64,000 nucleotides of DNA. It comes from Temnopleurus reevesii. Its lineage: Eukaryota; Echinodermata; Echinoidea; Temnopleuroida; Temnopleuridae. Location of the stretch: the NCBI GenBank assembly GCA_036244855.1, contig BQKZ01000763.1, positions 1 to 64,000 on the forward strand. Reading direction: 5' to 3'. The notes under the pieces were generated by a model. It made no database searches. It saw only the letters and a list, made by a program, of their open reading frames with translations, and had not been told where the DNA came from. A program made the position numbers and the translations under genes. This document shows, one piece after another, positions 1 through 13,412 of this stretch (its first letter is position 1; the number at the start of each line of letters is the position of its first letter).

Positions 1-1260
1 GTCTTTCTATCCTCTAAGTATCAAAGGGTAGCGTGGAGATAAACTAAAGATGAACTCAGGAGAACACATAAGAAAGGGAACTTGAAACGGTGAAGTCCAG
101 TACTGCTCTGATTTTATTACTAAAACAAGATGGCTACTTTGCCTGCTGGTTCACATCAAATTAACATATATACATATTAACATATTCAAATGGATCAATA
201 AACAAAGGATAAAGTGGATACACCTAACTAAAATGGACAAACCCTATTCATGAAAAGAACCAATAAGAGATAAGGGATGAGGCGACAAAAGGGAGGAGGA
301 GAATGACCATGAAAGAATGTAAGAATGATCTGAGCTAAATGAGCTGAACTAAAGAGTCAGGTGAGTGATGTAATGAGTGAGCACACCTGAATAGAGAAGG
401 AATGGAGAAGCATGGCAGATTGAAAGGAAGGGAATAGACAGGTGGTGAAAGTGATATCTGAATAAGAAGAAAATAGGAAAATGCCAGACTGCTTGGCAAC
501 TGAAATGAAATAAGATAATGTATGCAAATCATTTAAAAGCTAGACAGTCAATGAACTTAAAGGTAAAATCAGACAAACAAGAAATGTCAAAATAACAACC
601 TTACAATATATTTTATAAATGTGTAAAGATCTAACTTTACTCGTATCTTCTTCTTCTTCTTCTTCTCCTTGAGTTCCTCCAGTCTGGAGAACTGTACACA
701 GATGGAGTGTACAGGTAATTTGGAAAGTACACATACAAGGTGCAGGAACATATGACTTGGGTCAACAGTTAAGTCGTTGGTGATGTACGTCAGTTAGGTA
801 TCATATAGGCCTAAAGTAATTTCGAGAAACCAATAATTCAGTTGTCACTAGACAGTAACACAAAAATCAACATGTGGGACACGTCAAAGTTTGATACATA
901 TTAAATACCTAATTAAAGCATAGTAAAGTGAAATATTACCCACCTTCAGTCTGCACCTGCTCGACAGACATGGTATCATTCATTTGGCACTGTCTCAGGC
1001 ATCAATTCGTAAGATTTATATGGAAACCAGCTATGCTTGCGAGGGACTTCCGATTTTTATTTTCTTCTTTCCCCTTTTCTTGAAATAGATATACCGCCCT
1101 CTCTAGTTCATTCAAAGACATCCACACGTCTGTGAAGAAGGCACAGATAGGTGTTTTGCCATGAAAATTCGACAAATTTGTAATTTATGTCATTAATTCA
1201 ACTTATTATTTTTCTCTTTTTTTCTCATTCTAGTAGAATCGCCGGGGCCGCGGAACCTAG
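1..1260. other. Noncoding, no gene recognised
   Basis: AT-rich sequence with purine-rich stretches on the plus strand and a short CTT microsatellite at about 645-670. Short ORFs here are low-complexity and have no family resemblance. Confidence 0.5.
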
Positions 1261-1494
1261 GTCCGGGGGGGGGGGGGGGGGGGGGGGGGGGCTTCATCCC
1301 AACCATTTTCGGTGAAAAAAAAAATTTAGGATGCATCCAAACAATCATTTTCATAATTTTAATATCAACCCCAAAAATGAGTCCATTTTGCATAATTGAT
1401 TGCTGCTATGCCTAGCAAGCACATAACCTGTACCATCATTGATATGGAAATATAAACCGTATTACAAAGGGTTATAATAATTATCATTATCGGC

Positions 1495-1722
1495 AATTCC
1501 AGTTACCTTTCGCACGTACTTTCACCTATCAGAAGTCCTTCTGTTCCGACTCTATCAGGTTATGGAACTCCTTGCCAGATGAAATAGCCAACACGACATC
1601 TACTAAACTCTTCAAGCAGGAGGTACAGAGCATCCTGCTTCGTTAAGAGAGGAACAAAAAATTTTAAGTACGACAATACACCAGATGGTGGATTGTACTT
1701 TACAAGAAGAAGAAGAAGAATA
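1495..1722 (+). mobile_element. 3' end of a non-LTR retrotransposon (LINE), fragment
   Basis: In the frame starting at 1515 the sequence reads 43 residues to a TAA at 1644. It contains YQKSF, IRLWNSLPDEIA and LFKQEV. The (I/V)RLWNSLP...FK pattern is the classic C-terminal tail of CR1/Jockey-like reverse transcriptase ORFs. A short 3' UTR and an AGA microsatellite (1699-1720) follow, as at LINE 3' ends. The insertion falls between sequences that are contiguous in copy 2 of the local duplication (around 2445). Confidence 0.75.
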
Positions 1723-2860
1723 ATGAATAGGTCAATCAAAACTGAAGAAGCTTAGCATAATGCGTAATTCATTATAAAAGATTTCCGCTCTATTTCATTA
1801 AGCCTTTCACCAATTCTTCACTTTCAAGAACATGCTATAACTGATTTGGATTTTCTGCAAACTCTGACCGATTAAACACCAAGGATTAATTCATACGTAT
1901 ACATTTATATGTGCGCTGAAGAGTAAATTTTGCACATTGTGTACAGTTAGATTAAAAAATCATACACTCTCAGAAAAAGGGATGCAACTATAAGCACCTT
2001 AAAGAGTGCAAAATTATGCAACACTGGGAGCATCTTTTAGGGTTCAATATTGCGCTGTTTTTCATAAACGTGCAATAGTTTACTGCGCTGACCCAAAGCA
2101 CATTTATGTACACCGGGCTAAAATACTATATATGAACTTTGGGATCGAATTAAAAAAAAAAATATATGTGACTCGTTTTGTTCGCATCTTCATTCATTTA
2201 TGATCATAATGAANGTAGGGGGCTTCATCCCAACTTTTTTGTCGGTTAAAACTTTTTTTTCGCTGAATTTAAGCTCCTTCAGAACTTACCATGACCACTT
2301 TAGGATGCATCAAAAGAAAAAATCAAAGGAAATATTTTTTATGATTTTAATATCAAACACAAAAATGAGTCCATTTTACATAATAGCCTGATGCTATCCT
2401 TCATTATCACTGATGAGGAAATATAAACCGTATTACAAAGGGTTATTAATAAGCAGGTCAACCAAAACTGAAGATAGCTTAGGATGCGTAAATCATTACA
2501 AAGATTTTCGCTTTATTTCATTAAGCCTTTCGCCAATTCTTTACTTTCAAGAAAATCCTAACTAATTCGGATTTTCTGCAAACTCTGGCCGATTAAACAC
2601 CAAGGGATTAATTCATATGTATAGACAAGGGTGATGCATAAACGATCTAAAATTTATCTCGTTTGGGGCGGTGAAGAGTGAATTTTGCACATTGTGTACA
2701 GTTAGATTCAACAATCATACACCCTCAGAAAAAAGGATGCAACTAAGCATCTTGAAGAGTGCAAAGTAATGCAACATTGGGAGCCCCTTTTAGGGTGCAA
2801 TATTGCAAAATTTTCATAAAAGTGCGATATTTTACCAAATACATCTATTACAAAAATTGT

Positions 2861-3166
2861 GGCAGTTGTGGGGTTTGAACCCACGCCACGAAGGATCGCT
2901 TTATTCTGAGGCAGATGATTTAACGATTGAGCTCCTCGCTACTTTCAACCGGTAGACGGATTTATAAGAAATCGAGCATAAACTCCGATCCGTCAACCGC
3001 GACATTTCCTTTCTCGTTAAAAAGTAAAAGTATTGACTCGTGGCTACTGACATATGATATCATGATGTTCCTCTCTCAATGAGACTCAATAGATTGTTTA
3101 GTCGGGAACTCGTCTTCTTGGAATAAAAAGACCATTTATGGCGCGGTTACGAACCCCACAGCTGCC
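2861..3166. repeat. 306-bp inverted-repeat element with tRNA-like ends
   Basis: The ends GGCAGTTGTGGGGTTTGAAC and, on the minus strand, GGCAGCTGTGGGGTTCGTAA form an imperfect inverted repeat of about 28 bp. On the minus strand the left arm reads GGGTTCAAACCC, a pol III B-box-like sequence, with a weak A-box-like stretch farther in. An inner palindrome (AGACGGAT / ATCCGTCA) is present. Likely a tRNA-derived palindromic element, not a functional tRNA. Confidence 0.4.
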
Positions 3167-4293
3167 GTTATTTTAAAATATTTTATAAAATCTTGCACAC
3201 TTAGTAAAAGGAGCAATATTGCATTTTTCTGAAAGAAATGTAATATTACCCTTAAAACACTGCCAGTGTTAACCTCTTTTTGTTATACGTGGGTCTACTC
3301 TGTCATATTTCTACTCGAAAAGCTAAATTTGACATTCAGATTCAAACAACATCCAAAGAATAATTAGTAATTTTAACTAAGGAAATAAAGGATTCCAGTT
3401 TGAATAATCGTAATTATTATTCGCTTTAAGCTAATCAATTACGCGCCTAACGTCACGCACACAATGAGGGGGGGGGGGGGCGGCAAAGGAGTTTATGACC
3501 TTGTTTTGCTTGTCAGCTCCTCGAAGGGGGCGGGGACGCAAAAACTCGAGCCCCCACCCCCAGTTCTCAAAATCATGGGTGTGTGCAAATGAAACAATTT
3601 GTAAGAAATCTAAATAAATCGTTATATTTCTTTAATCAATTACCTCAAGCAATGTTAATGAATTAATGTTGTATTCTATATGATTTGATAATATGGTCTT
3701 AGTATGATATTGAGGGATATACCGTATACGAGGAAGTAAGTAACCGTAACATGTACAGGCTTTGTAAATTTTAAATTCTTGATAGAAATCTCGGAAATTC
3801 AGCAGTGGAAATAAATCTTTCCATCTTATTTCAGTATCTAAGAATATAATGAAACGGATGAAAACATATATGAATTTTGGGATCGAAAAAAATTAAAATA
3901 TATGTGACTCGTTTTGTTCGCATCTTCATTCATTTATGATCAGAATGAACGAGGGCTATAAAGAAATAATGTCTCAACAATAATTTGTTACTTTTAACAA
4001 TACGTTTTAGTGAGATATGATAAAATGATAATCATAATATAATAAAAATGATAAAAACAATGGTAAAGTCAAACAAAATTAAAGTAGCAAATATTTCTAA
4101 TGACGGGGAACATCATCATTTGGGGGGGGGGGGGATATATGCATAATATATGAGGATATGGACAAAGAGCTACACTAATTGTGGATAACTAAAAAAAAAA
4201 AAAAAAAAAACATTTTTTTTTTAATATATAGGCACCAGATATTTTGTTTAATGTCTGCTTTATTGTGTTCGTTGAATTAACACGAAATAAACA

Positions 4294-4458
4294 ATTTCCG
4301 TGAAATAAAGTGGGTCATGTATATAATAGAGCCGTACGCCGTGTATTGAACAGTGCGGAAACAATTACAAGCCGGTTCTGGTTTGAATAACATTGTAAAG
4401 GAGCATTGAATTGGCGTTCGACTTAATATTACGATTTCGCAAAATTCAGTCGAAATAG
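4294..4458. mobile_element. Hairpin element, TTTCCGT family, copy 1
   Basis: Shares ataaagtgggtcatg, gtattgaac-gtgc, and caaaggagcattgaattg with copies at 9184-9339 and 46500-46650. The best copy (46500) has ends CTATTTCCGTAAA and its reverse complement, so this looks like a MITE-type nonautonomous DNA transposon. Confidence 0.55.
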
Positions 4459-4675
4459 TTGATATCGTGTTAACTGTGATCCTCTTTTGTCTCCATTGAA
4501 ATCGGATTCGGTTGGACAATGTATAATATTACGACAATAATGATTATAGGATAATGCAGATAACCTTCACAACCGTGACAAAAAGATTTCTTCGAAAATA
4601 TGTTTGTAAATTTGTAATTGATAAGCGGATAAAGAAGAACTTACAAGAATAAATAAATAGAAAACAATAAGTGGA

Positions 4676-5025
4676 GGAGGAAGAAAAATACAAAGAAGAA
4701 GAGGTAAAACAGTAGGAGGATGAATAAGAATAACAAGTAAAAGAAGAATAAAGGTGTTGGTGGAGGAGGAGGAGGAGGAGAAGGGGGAGGGGGAGGAGGA
4801 AAAGAAGAAGAAAAGGAAGAATAATGAGAAGAAGCTGAGAGCCAGCGGCAGCAGCAGCAGAATAAGAAGGAGAAGAAGAAGAGGAAGGAGAAGAGGAAGA
4901 AGGAGAAGAAGAAAAAGAAGGAGAAAAAGAAGAAGAGGGAGGAAAAGAAGAAGGTGAAGAAGAAGAAGAAGAAGAAGAAGAAGAAGAAGAAGAAGAAGAA
5001 GAAGAAGAAAAAGAGGAATTGAACG
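4676..5025 (+). repeat. 350-bp purine tract, (GAA/GGA)n microsatellite
   Basis: Almost pure A/G on the plus strand, with pure (GAA)n near 4955-5010. It yields spurious Lys/Arg/Glu-rich and, in reverse, Phe/Ser/Pro-rich ORFs. Such homopurine mirror repeats can form triplex DNA. Confidence 0.9.
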
Positions 5026-5099
5026 GAGGAAAACTGGTTTAGTATATTTTTTATCATAATTCTGTGATATAAACGATGAAGTGTCGACAAATTATCAAT

Positions 5100-7183
5100 A
5101 TTTTTGTGTTATGAACAATGATGTGTCGACGGTCCCGGTCTAGCTCGTTAAGTTGGGAACAATTGTGGCAAATATTCATTATCTTTAATCTACGGAGCAA
5201 GCTTTATTGGATGTATACATATTTTATTTATTTATTTATTTATTTATTTATTCTATTCAAACATATTTATTCAGGATAACAAGATCAGTTAAAAACTATT
5301 TTACATCATGGTCCTGAGATTAACCCCTAAACTGCTGCGGCCCACGTTTGTGGCCCAAGAACTTAAAACTGCCATACCTAAAAACTTTGTGCATGACAAA
5401 AGGATACAGAACTATTGTGCATGAACCACTTTCTCAAACATCCATTTGATATACGTTGTCAAAAGTCATTCAGGACTCTGGGCTGAAAAGAATTCTTCCA
5501 AACTTCAGTGACATTACACAATGGACTGATATGTTAGGGCATGAATCAAATTCTTTCCGAGCTCATTATTGATACACACAGAGCTTTAGTACAGGGCTTT
5601 GACTTTCACTTCAATTTGACTCCTGATTAAATATTCAAAGCATTGTTTTAGGAAGAATCATTTACTCAAAAATTGTAACATGTTTTGCCATGATATTGTA
5701 CAGTATTTGAGAATAAGTTGTGGAAATTCCAGCATCATACCACTAACAGTTATAACCAAATTTGAAGGTCAAAGTAACCCATGTTTTTTGTGGAATTTAT
5801 TGCATCAAGAAAAATGTTCAGCAGTTTATGGGTTAAAAACATGAATATAGAACAGCAAGAAAATTGGAATGTAGATAAATTAAAAACATAGATACATAAT
5901 GAACTACAAAATATTATATATACATAATACATGACATTGATATTAATTACATAATGTAAAAAGGATACATTAAAAAGATAAGATTATCATCAAAATATAA
6001 GTTAAATATAATTTATTGACCATCATATTGACCACCATATTGACATATACCATCTTTTTAAGAGAACATGGGAACTTCATATTCCAACTTCTTGTTTCAA
6101 CCGTATGGTGATGAAAACGGTTTATAACAATAATAAACCAGCAATGACAATATCGATTTTTGCACCAACTATTGATTATAAACTCACAAAATCTTCCACC
6201 GGACCTCGTGGAAGGTTAGACAAGTGAACTTCTATTATTATGTAAAGTTGGGGTTCAATGGAGACAAACAATTGGGGCTGGTTATCAAGAGCTCAATTTC
6301 TTCGTAAAAACATACCAATGTGTTGAATCAAACAGTAAAAAGAGTGACATTTTAGCTGAATTATGAATGAAATAAGAGTGCTATTAGAAATAAATATGTT
6401 TTATTAGTACTTCTATAATGATGTTATATACATGATTATTATAGAAGTGAATTATTTACATTTCTTAACTGTCATTCCTCCTGCCATACATAATCACATA
6501 ATTAATCACATTATAATTGCTATATTACTCTATGTAATTATATTTTAAGTACATTTGTACTATGAGTGTAAACTATTTGTTATTTTTAGTGCTATTGATG
6601 TTTTTATGTTATTATTGTAATTGAAATGGAATATTGAAACATTCATTCATTCATTCATTACATCAACGTAATTGATCTAGCTTGTATTTCTTCATCGTGT
6701 CAGCCTGTATTATGTTTATGGAGATGAATCTCAATCAGCAATTTCAAAGCAAATATGCATATCGAAATTTTGAGCACGTGTTTTCGCGGTAGAACGATAG
6801 AACATGATATTTTATAACAACACATATGTATCACAGAACCCAAAATATCTTTATCTTTTATAGGCCTATCAATCTGTAACTTGTAAATAGTTTGCTTGTT
6901 CTTTTGTACGAATACCGTGGACACCAAAGACCAATGTTGTTACGAAACCAATCAAATATGTTCATTGTGATGATGAACGCTGAGAATATAAAGAAAAAGC
7001 CACTTCCGTGTTGGGCTGGAAATGCTTTTCTGGGAATATCCCCATTTTCCCTATTCTATATCCTAGTTCAGACATGTATCTATTCTTTGTGTATTTCTTT
7101 CGGATCTAAACTAACCGCATGGATTGGGAATTAAAACCCAAACCACGCACATGCCACCCACGCCATTTCTGAAGGCTGATGTT
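5100..7183. other. AT-rich noncoding, no gene recognised
   Basis: Contains short TTTA (5223-5262) and CATT (6643-6659) microsatellites. The small ORFs show no domain, codon bias or family resemblance. Confidence 0.5.
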
Positions 7184-7880
7184 GACAAACATTGTCGTAT
7201 GAATAATTAAGATGAACTGTTCGTCCCAATAACGCTGTCGTTATGTTTTTTGATCATTTCGAAAACGCTTTCAACTAAAATGTCGCGTCAAACACATTGA
7301 CCCCGCCAATGGGAAAGTCAAAATAGATGGAGAGATAGGGAAGGAGAGAGAGTGAGACAAACATTGTCGTATGAATAATTAAGATGAACTGTTCGTCCCA
7401 ATAACGCTGTCGTTATGAAGAATGTATGTAATTTGGTCATTCGAAAAACAACTTTATGTCGCGTCCACTATTGCCCCCTGCCAATGTGAAAGTCAAAATA
7501 GATGGAGAGATAGGGAAGGAGAGAGAGAGAGTGAGACATACATTGTCGTATGAACTATTCGTCCCAATTATAACACTGTTGTTATGAAGAATGGATGTAA
7601 TTTGATCATTCGAAAAACAACTTTATGTCGCGTCCAACATTGCCCCGCCAATGTGAAAGTCAACATAGATGGAGAGATAGGGAAGGAGAGAGAGAGAGTG
7701 AGACAAACATTATCGTATGAACTGTTCGTCCCAATAACACTGTTGTTATGAAGAATGGATGTAAGTTGATCATTCGAAAAAAGCTTTCAGCTATAAAGTG
7801 TCGCGTCAAAAACATTGACCCTGCCGATGTGAAAGTCAATGGAGAGATCGGGAGAGAGAGATGGAGAGAGAGAGCGAGTT
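7184..7880 (+). repeat. Minisatellite, four units of 167-179 bp
   Basis: Units begin with gacaaacattgtcgtatg at 7184, 7356, 7535 and 7702. Each contains ctgttcgtcccaataac, a tgtcgcgtc block, an aatgtgaaagtcaa block, and a GA-rich tail (ggagagatagggaaggagag). The units differ mainly by small indels. The array ends 0.6 kb upstream of exon 1A. Confidence 0.9.
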
Positions 7881-8478
7881 TTGGCGTCACGCTACCAAGC
7901 AACGAATCTCGCAAAGTGGGTCAGCTTTCATACCCCCTTCCTTGGAGTTGAGACACCACAGGGGTAATACACTTTTTCTGAAGGCCACACACTACTACGT
8001 GCACAATAGGATATACAGCACACACACTGATGAGCTGTACATGTGTCTGCAACGTACACACACACTCACACACACGACAATACACTGTGCTTACTCAAGC
8101 TTTGCAGTCCAAAGGCGCGACTGCCGTAGATCGCGCGGGAACGAAGAATGCATACAAATTTGCACGTATCGAAACACCGGTATATTATTTTGACTCATTG
8201 GTATACACTCTACTATATTGTGAGCACATGTTTTCTTGATCGGACTGTTTTCATATCGAAGTTTGCTTGTTTTTCATAAATCTTTGTCGATTTGAATCCG
8301 TGATCATCTTTCGGTGAGGAAATTGCATGAGGAATACATATCAACATTGAGTGTTCCTTATAAGGAAGAGTAAGATTTGTGAACACGACTCTCGACTCCA
8401 CTATCCATCGTACATCAGCAACTGGCCAGAAGGTTTGTTGAGGTCTGTGTTTGTTGACGGACCAGCCATCGACCAGCT

Positions 8479-9013
8479 ATGCCGCCATCGAACGAAAAGA
8501 AGATGTCCGCCATTCTAAACACATCCCAAGAGCCCTGTCTTCACGGGATGAACGGCGGTCCCTACTACGGAACCAAAGTCAGCAAGATGGACGAGCCCGT
8601 ACGACTACGGCGCGAAGTCGGACTCGTAAATTGCGTCACCGTCATCGTCGGCTGCATAGTCGGCTCGGGTATATTCCTCTCCCCGCGTTCCGTGCTCGAA
8701 TACTCCGGCTCTGTGGGCATGTCCCTCGTCGTGTGGACCCTATCCGGCGTCTTCTCCCTCATCGGGGCTCTCTGCTTTGCCGAGCTTGGCACTACCATCA
8801 CCAAATCAGGAGGAGAATATGCCTACATCCTCAAAGCTTTTGGAGACTTACCGGCATTTATTTTACTCTGGGTGACACTTCTTATTATTAACCCCACAGG
8901 ACAAAGCATCACTGCTCTGACATTTGCTAATTATGTTGTGCAACCTTTTTACATTGAATCTGACTGTGGACCGCCTGATATATTTGTTCGGCTTCTGGCT
9001 GTCATGTGCATAA
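8479..9013 (+). CDS. Exon 1A: alternative first coding exon (N-terminus and TM1-TM3)
   Basis: ATG at 8479 is the first in-frame start after a TGA at 8455. The exon encodes 178 residues plus one base and ends at a strong donor, GTAAGT, at 9014. The reading frame runs on into intron for 55 more codons, but transporter similarity stops exactly at the donor. Residues 1-45 are hydrophilic (cytoplasmic N-terminus), followed by hydrophobic TM1 with [15 protein letters not shown]2 with [16 protein letters not shown], and TM3 with [14 protein letters not shown]. Cys163 sits in SDCGPPD, the position of the conserved heavy-chain disulfide. GC content of the exon is much higher than its flanks, with many third-position C/G in its first half. 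Met9 is a possible alternative start. Anything 5' of the ATG is probably UTR or promoter; I see no clear TATA box. Confidence 0.9.
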
Positions 9014-10142
9014 GTAAGTATTTTATTCATATATATATTTTTTCTTCCTTCCTTTTCCTCTTCTTATTTTCCCTTTCTTCTTTTCCCTTATCCTCCACTG
9101 TTCTTGCTAGGTTGATCCAAGTACAAACAAATTTATTTATGTGCAATGTTTTCCCCTCAAAATTATTAATAACATGATATAAACTATTTCCCCCAAATAA
9201 AGTGGGTCATGGACAATAGATCCGACGGTAAGCCATGTATTGAACTGTGCCGACACAACAATAACAAACCGGTTACAATTTGAATAGCATTACAAAGGAG
9301 CATTGAATTGACGTTCTAAAAAAAATTATTCGGAAATAGATTATATCGTGTGTAATGAATAATTACGCGCGCACAGTGAACAGTCTTCAGACTTCAGCAT
9401 TTTACGAAGATTTATAATCAAGAATTAAATCATTTTCTAAATTCTAATCTTCGAAATATTATGTTCATTGTAGTCATGACGTCAAACTCTATATACTTAG
9501 AGGAGGGTTCAACAATGAATACATGGCATTTGCATGTTTTATGTTCAGATTTAATCTTTTCCTATTTCACTATAATGCGCTTTTCCACTATACCATTAAG
9601 CCTAAATCATTTTCTAATCTTCGAAATATTATGTTCATTGTAGTCATGACCTCAAATACTATACTTAGAGGAGGATTTAACAATAGATAATGGCATTCGC
9701 ATATTTATGTTCAGATTTGATCTTTTCCTATACCACTCTAATGCGCTTTTCCTCTAACCTATATGCCTAAATCATTTATCTAATCTTCGAAATATTATGT
9801 TCATTGTAGTCATGACGTCTCTAAGAACTCTGTTCTTAGAGGAGGATTTAATAATAAATACAATGTACATGGCATTCGCATGTTCAGATTTAATCTTTTC
9901 TTATACAACTATAATGCGATTTTTGTATGGTGCAATATCCCATGAATCAACTTTATTCCGAGAAAACGCATCTACTACAGCCTCGGCATATCGGGAATAT
10001 TCAGAATCATTCAATTCAAGGAGACAGGGGATTTTACTGCAATAAATTCGTTATATATACCGTTTAGTGCCTATACAATATCCAACCATGTTGGGCTCAA
10101 CAAATGTCTGTATTCTTAGAAATCGCATTTGGAGTGAGTATT

Positions 10143-10191
<49 letters not shown>

Positions 10192-13100
10192 TGGATAGAA
10201 AAACACAGCAGTGAAATATTGTATGAATATGAATACAATTATTTATATAAATTAATTTAAGAGTAAAATTGTGTTGGGGGGGATGAAAACTCGTTTTCAA
10301 TATATTTTCATTAGTGAAAATTAATTAATGTAGACTGTCAAGAAATTGTCGAAAAACAAATAAGACGGATATGAGAGGAGAGGAAACTTGTGTGGCTCAG
10401 TGGGAGAGCGTCTGCCTTATGAACGTGAGGTCGTGTGTTCGATCCTCGGCTGAGTCGTACCAAAGACTTTAAAAAAGGGACAATATGCCTTCTTATCAGG
10501 CGCTCGGTATGGAGAAGGGTAATAATAACTTTCGTTTATGCAGGGCCCGCTGGAAGGACAGCTCACAGCTGAGAGGGGCTACCCTTGGTAAATAAGAGAT
10601 ATTATTATTATCATTATTATTGAATATCCTATTTCTTGATTTAAACATTTTGGTTCTGTGATAACAAAATGTGATTATTTAAGGAGTGGTGGTCCGCATA
10701 TTTCTTTTTTTTATATATAGATACAAGAAAAGAAAAGAAGTATGTGATTATCTTTCAATTGCATGGATCCTAAACTAAAGCAAAAACAAGTTTGATCAAA
10801 TTAGCAACTTAAGAAGCGGAAATATAAAATAGAGAAAACAAGGAGATTAGCTGCATAAAAGTACACGACGTGAGACAACATTAGAAGTCGAAAGTTAGCA
10901 TGGGGGTATTTTTATCCACTTTTACGTTACATTAAACAAGGACTAAATATGCGTTAATCAGAATGGATCGATTGCTTTTGTGGTAGATGAAAATAGCCAG
11001 GCATGTATTTTTTTCTTCAATTGTTTAATGAATAACGTGGTATTATTACCATTACGATACAAGAAGGTATAAATACATTGGGCCCGGTCATTTTGGTGAC
11101 GTACATGTTCGAAAATTTTAAGTTACACACATTGAGAGAGGAGTATGAAGAAAATTAAAAAAGTGGTCGAATTCTCCTTGAGGAGAAAATAATCCTTAAG
11201 TCTCTATTTCCTGAAATAACAAAGGATTAGATTAATGTATTTTAACGTTAGATTAAGCATGAACAAAATGTTCAATATGAAATACAGTTGATTGTGGCTT
11301 ATGTTGCAGACGGAAATAGCATGAAGGTTTGTTTTTAATTCTGAAAACAACAACAGTAACGTCATGTTATGGTTATTCAGTTTGTTTTCAGATTTCGAAT
11401 TGCAGGAATTGTCGATACTGAATGATTAAATGATTTTTGGAAGAGTTCCGTTTCTCTGGAGGATCGAGAACTTTATTTGGGAGTAAACATCATTATATTT
11501 TCCTAGTTTTTTTTAATGGAAAACTTCTTTTTTTTAAATATCTGATTCGAATTCCATTTTCCCTTGAAATTGTATAAGGAAATGTATTGACTTGGTTTTG
11601 CTTTTATTACATGTATCTGGTTATATTTAAACTTTTCCCGAGTTTTGTTGATGGAAAACATTTTATCTGACTTGACTTCCATTTTCCCTTGACACTAAAA
11701 AGGAAATGTATTGACTTGGTTTTACTTTTACCGACATCTATAAATAATACTGATGCCTGGTATAATTAAACCTACATATTATGTACACTTTAAAAACTCA
11801 AAATGATAAATGCACATTAAGGTTGGGGTATATAATAACGGCCAACCTTTCCAGAATCGTAAATTAACATTTAAAATATGTTAGATTCAACTTTTAACGT
11901 GTTGGATTTACAAAGGTAAATCTTCACGAAAAATCTTTAAATCTTTAGGCATACATTTCAAAATTTTAATTTAGCATTTGATTTTTTTTATAGTGTAACA
12001 TTTGACTAGTATCTCAATCTATAGCCGGAGTGACTTGTCTCGTCGCTGGCTCAATTGCCCTTTTCGAGATCTAATTAATTCAGAAAATCATTTGAGTATA
12101 CAAACATGTAGGCCTAACCTTTGTGAAAGCAGCGATTATTTTCGACTTTCAATCAGTATTCCGGATTTACCCGATGGCCAAATTCGGTCGATCTTAAGAC
12201 CGACTCACACCTTTGCCTTTTTAGCCTGCATCGGACCTGCGTTTTTGAAAATCAGAAACGCTCTCTAGACGCACAAAGACGCAGGCCATACGTTGGATCG
12301 ACGTTCGGCGTACGCTCCTTCCTTGAGCGCAAGCCGAACGTCAGTCCGCCGTCTGATCCGCGTATGCTGTGCGTCCAGGGAGCGTTTTTAATTTCGAAAT
12401 AAGCTGAGTCGACGCAGGTTAAAAACGCAAATGTATGCGGAGTCGGCCTTATAAGGCTGATGATAAATTACTTTCCCACAACCCTGTATCCAATGTAATT
12501 TCCAGCAAAGTTTCCTGTTGTTTGACAAATAACCGAACTGGGTTAATCGTCATTATTTCCCAACAATTAATTAATCTATTATCAAGCTAAATGCCACGAA
12601 ATCCATATTAATGAACAAAAGGATAATTGCATTGTCTATACTCTTTCTAAAGAAGGGTATAGATACTAGTACAACCCGTAATTATTGCTCTGAAATATTG
12701 TCATCATCTTTTTTATGTTTATAGTTTTGTTAAAAGTCATCAAGTTTCAATCCATTTTCACTCATCTAAATATTGATTTTTTTTTTTAATTACGGTAGCT
12801 GACCAAGTACTCACCTCAAATACAGTTGCAAATTCATCTAACTGAATTTGGATTTTAAAGCGTTATCATTCAATACTTTCAATATCATTCAATATACGCA
12901 AAATATAATCACAGGTAAACCATTTAGCAATGTTCATTAAAAAAATCACGATCATTAATTGTGGAAGAGGAAGGAGACATTTTGAAATGTGGTCCGATTA
13001 TTTGCTTTTTTTATGGTCCTGAATACTCAATTTGGCATTTCATTTGTTGCGATGTCGTTCATGCATGTGAGATCAACATACCTTTAGTATTCATCATATC

Positions 13101-13378
13101 TCTTTGATGCTGTATTTTTTACTTGGCAAGAAACCAAAATCTCGTAGATTTGATGAAAATGATGATAATGGTAATCATATTCCTATTCATGACCACCTTA
13201 TTAAACTCAATTTCGGCATACTGTATTAATCTCTTGCTCTTCATGCTCTTGGCGCCTATTTTCATCCTCTACCTTTGCAGCAATATATCACCTGTTCAAG
13301 TGAAATTGTGCATGTGTGTGGTGTGTGGGTGTGTGTTTCAGTGTATGTTTGTGATGTGTGGGTATGATATGTGTTTGT

Positions 13379-13412
<34 letters not shown>

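Larger units (their letters stand above)
1291..3955. repeat. Segmental tandem duplication, split by later insertions
   Basis: Copy 1 (about 1291-2213) and copy 2 (from about 2220) share ordered blocks: gcttcatcccaac, aatgagtccattt, ataaaccgtattacaaaggg, ttaatttcgctct-like stretches ending in tcattaagcctttc, gtgtacagttagatt, and gcaatattgc. The final block of copy 1 (2130-2212, tttgggatcgaa ... tatgtgactcgttttg) reappears at 3868-3955. So copy 2 has been opened by about 1 kb of inserted sequence. Copy 1 holds a LINE tail at 1470-1725 that copy 2 lacks. Confidence 0.65.

Noticed and set aside
4641..5090. 149-codon minus-strand ORF rich in Phe, Ser and Pro
   Set aside because: It is the reverse frame of a purine microsatellite; no real protein composition.
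9014..9177. Read-through extension of exon 1A as coding
   Set aside because: Similarity to the transporter family ends exactly at a consensus GTAAGT donor; the extension is low-complexity Phe/Ser/Leu.
7184..9940. CRISPR-like arrays
   Set aside because: Units of ~170 bp repeat over their full length without unique spacers, and the genome is eukaryotic.
10388..10460. Functional tRNA gene
   Set aside because: Box A and B are present, but the cloverleaf pairing is poor and the sequence continues into a SINE body with an ATT tail.
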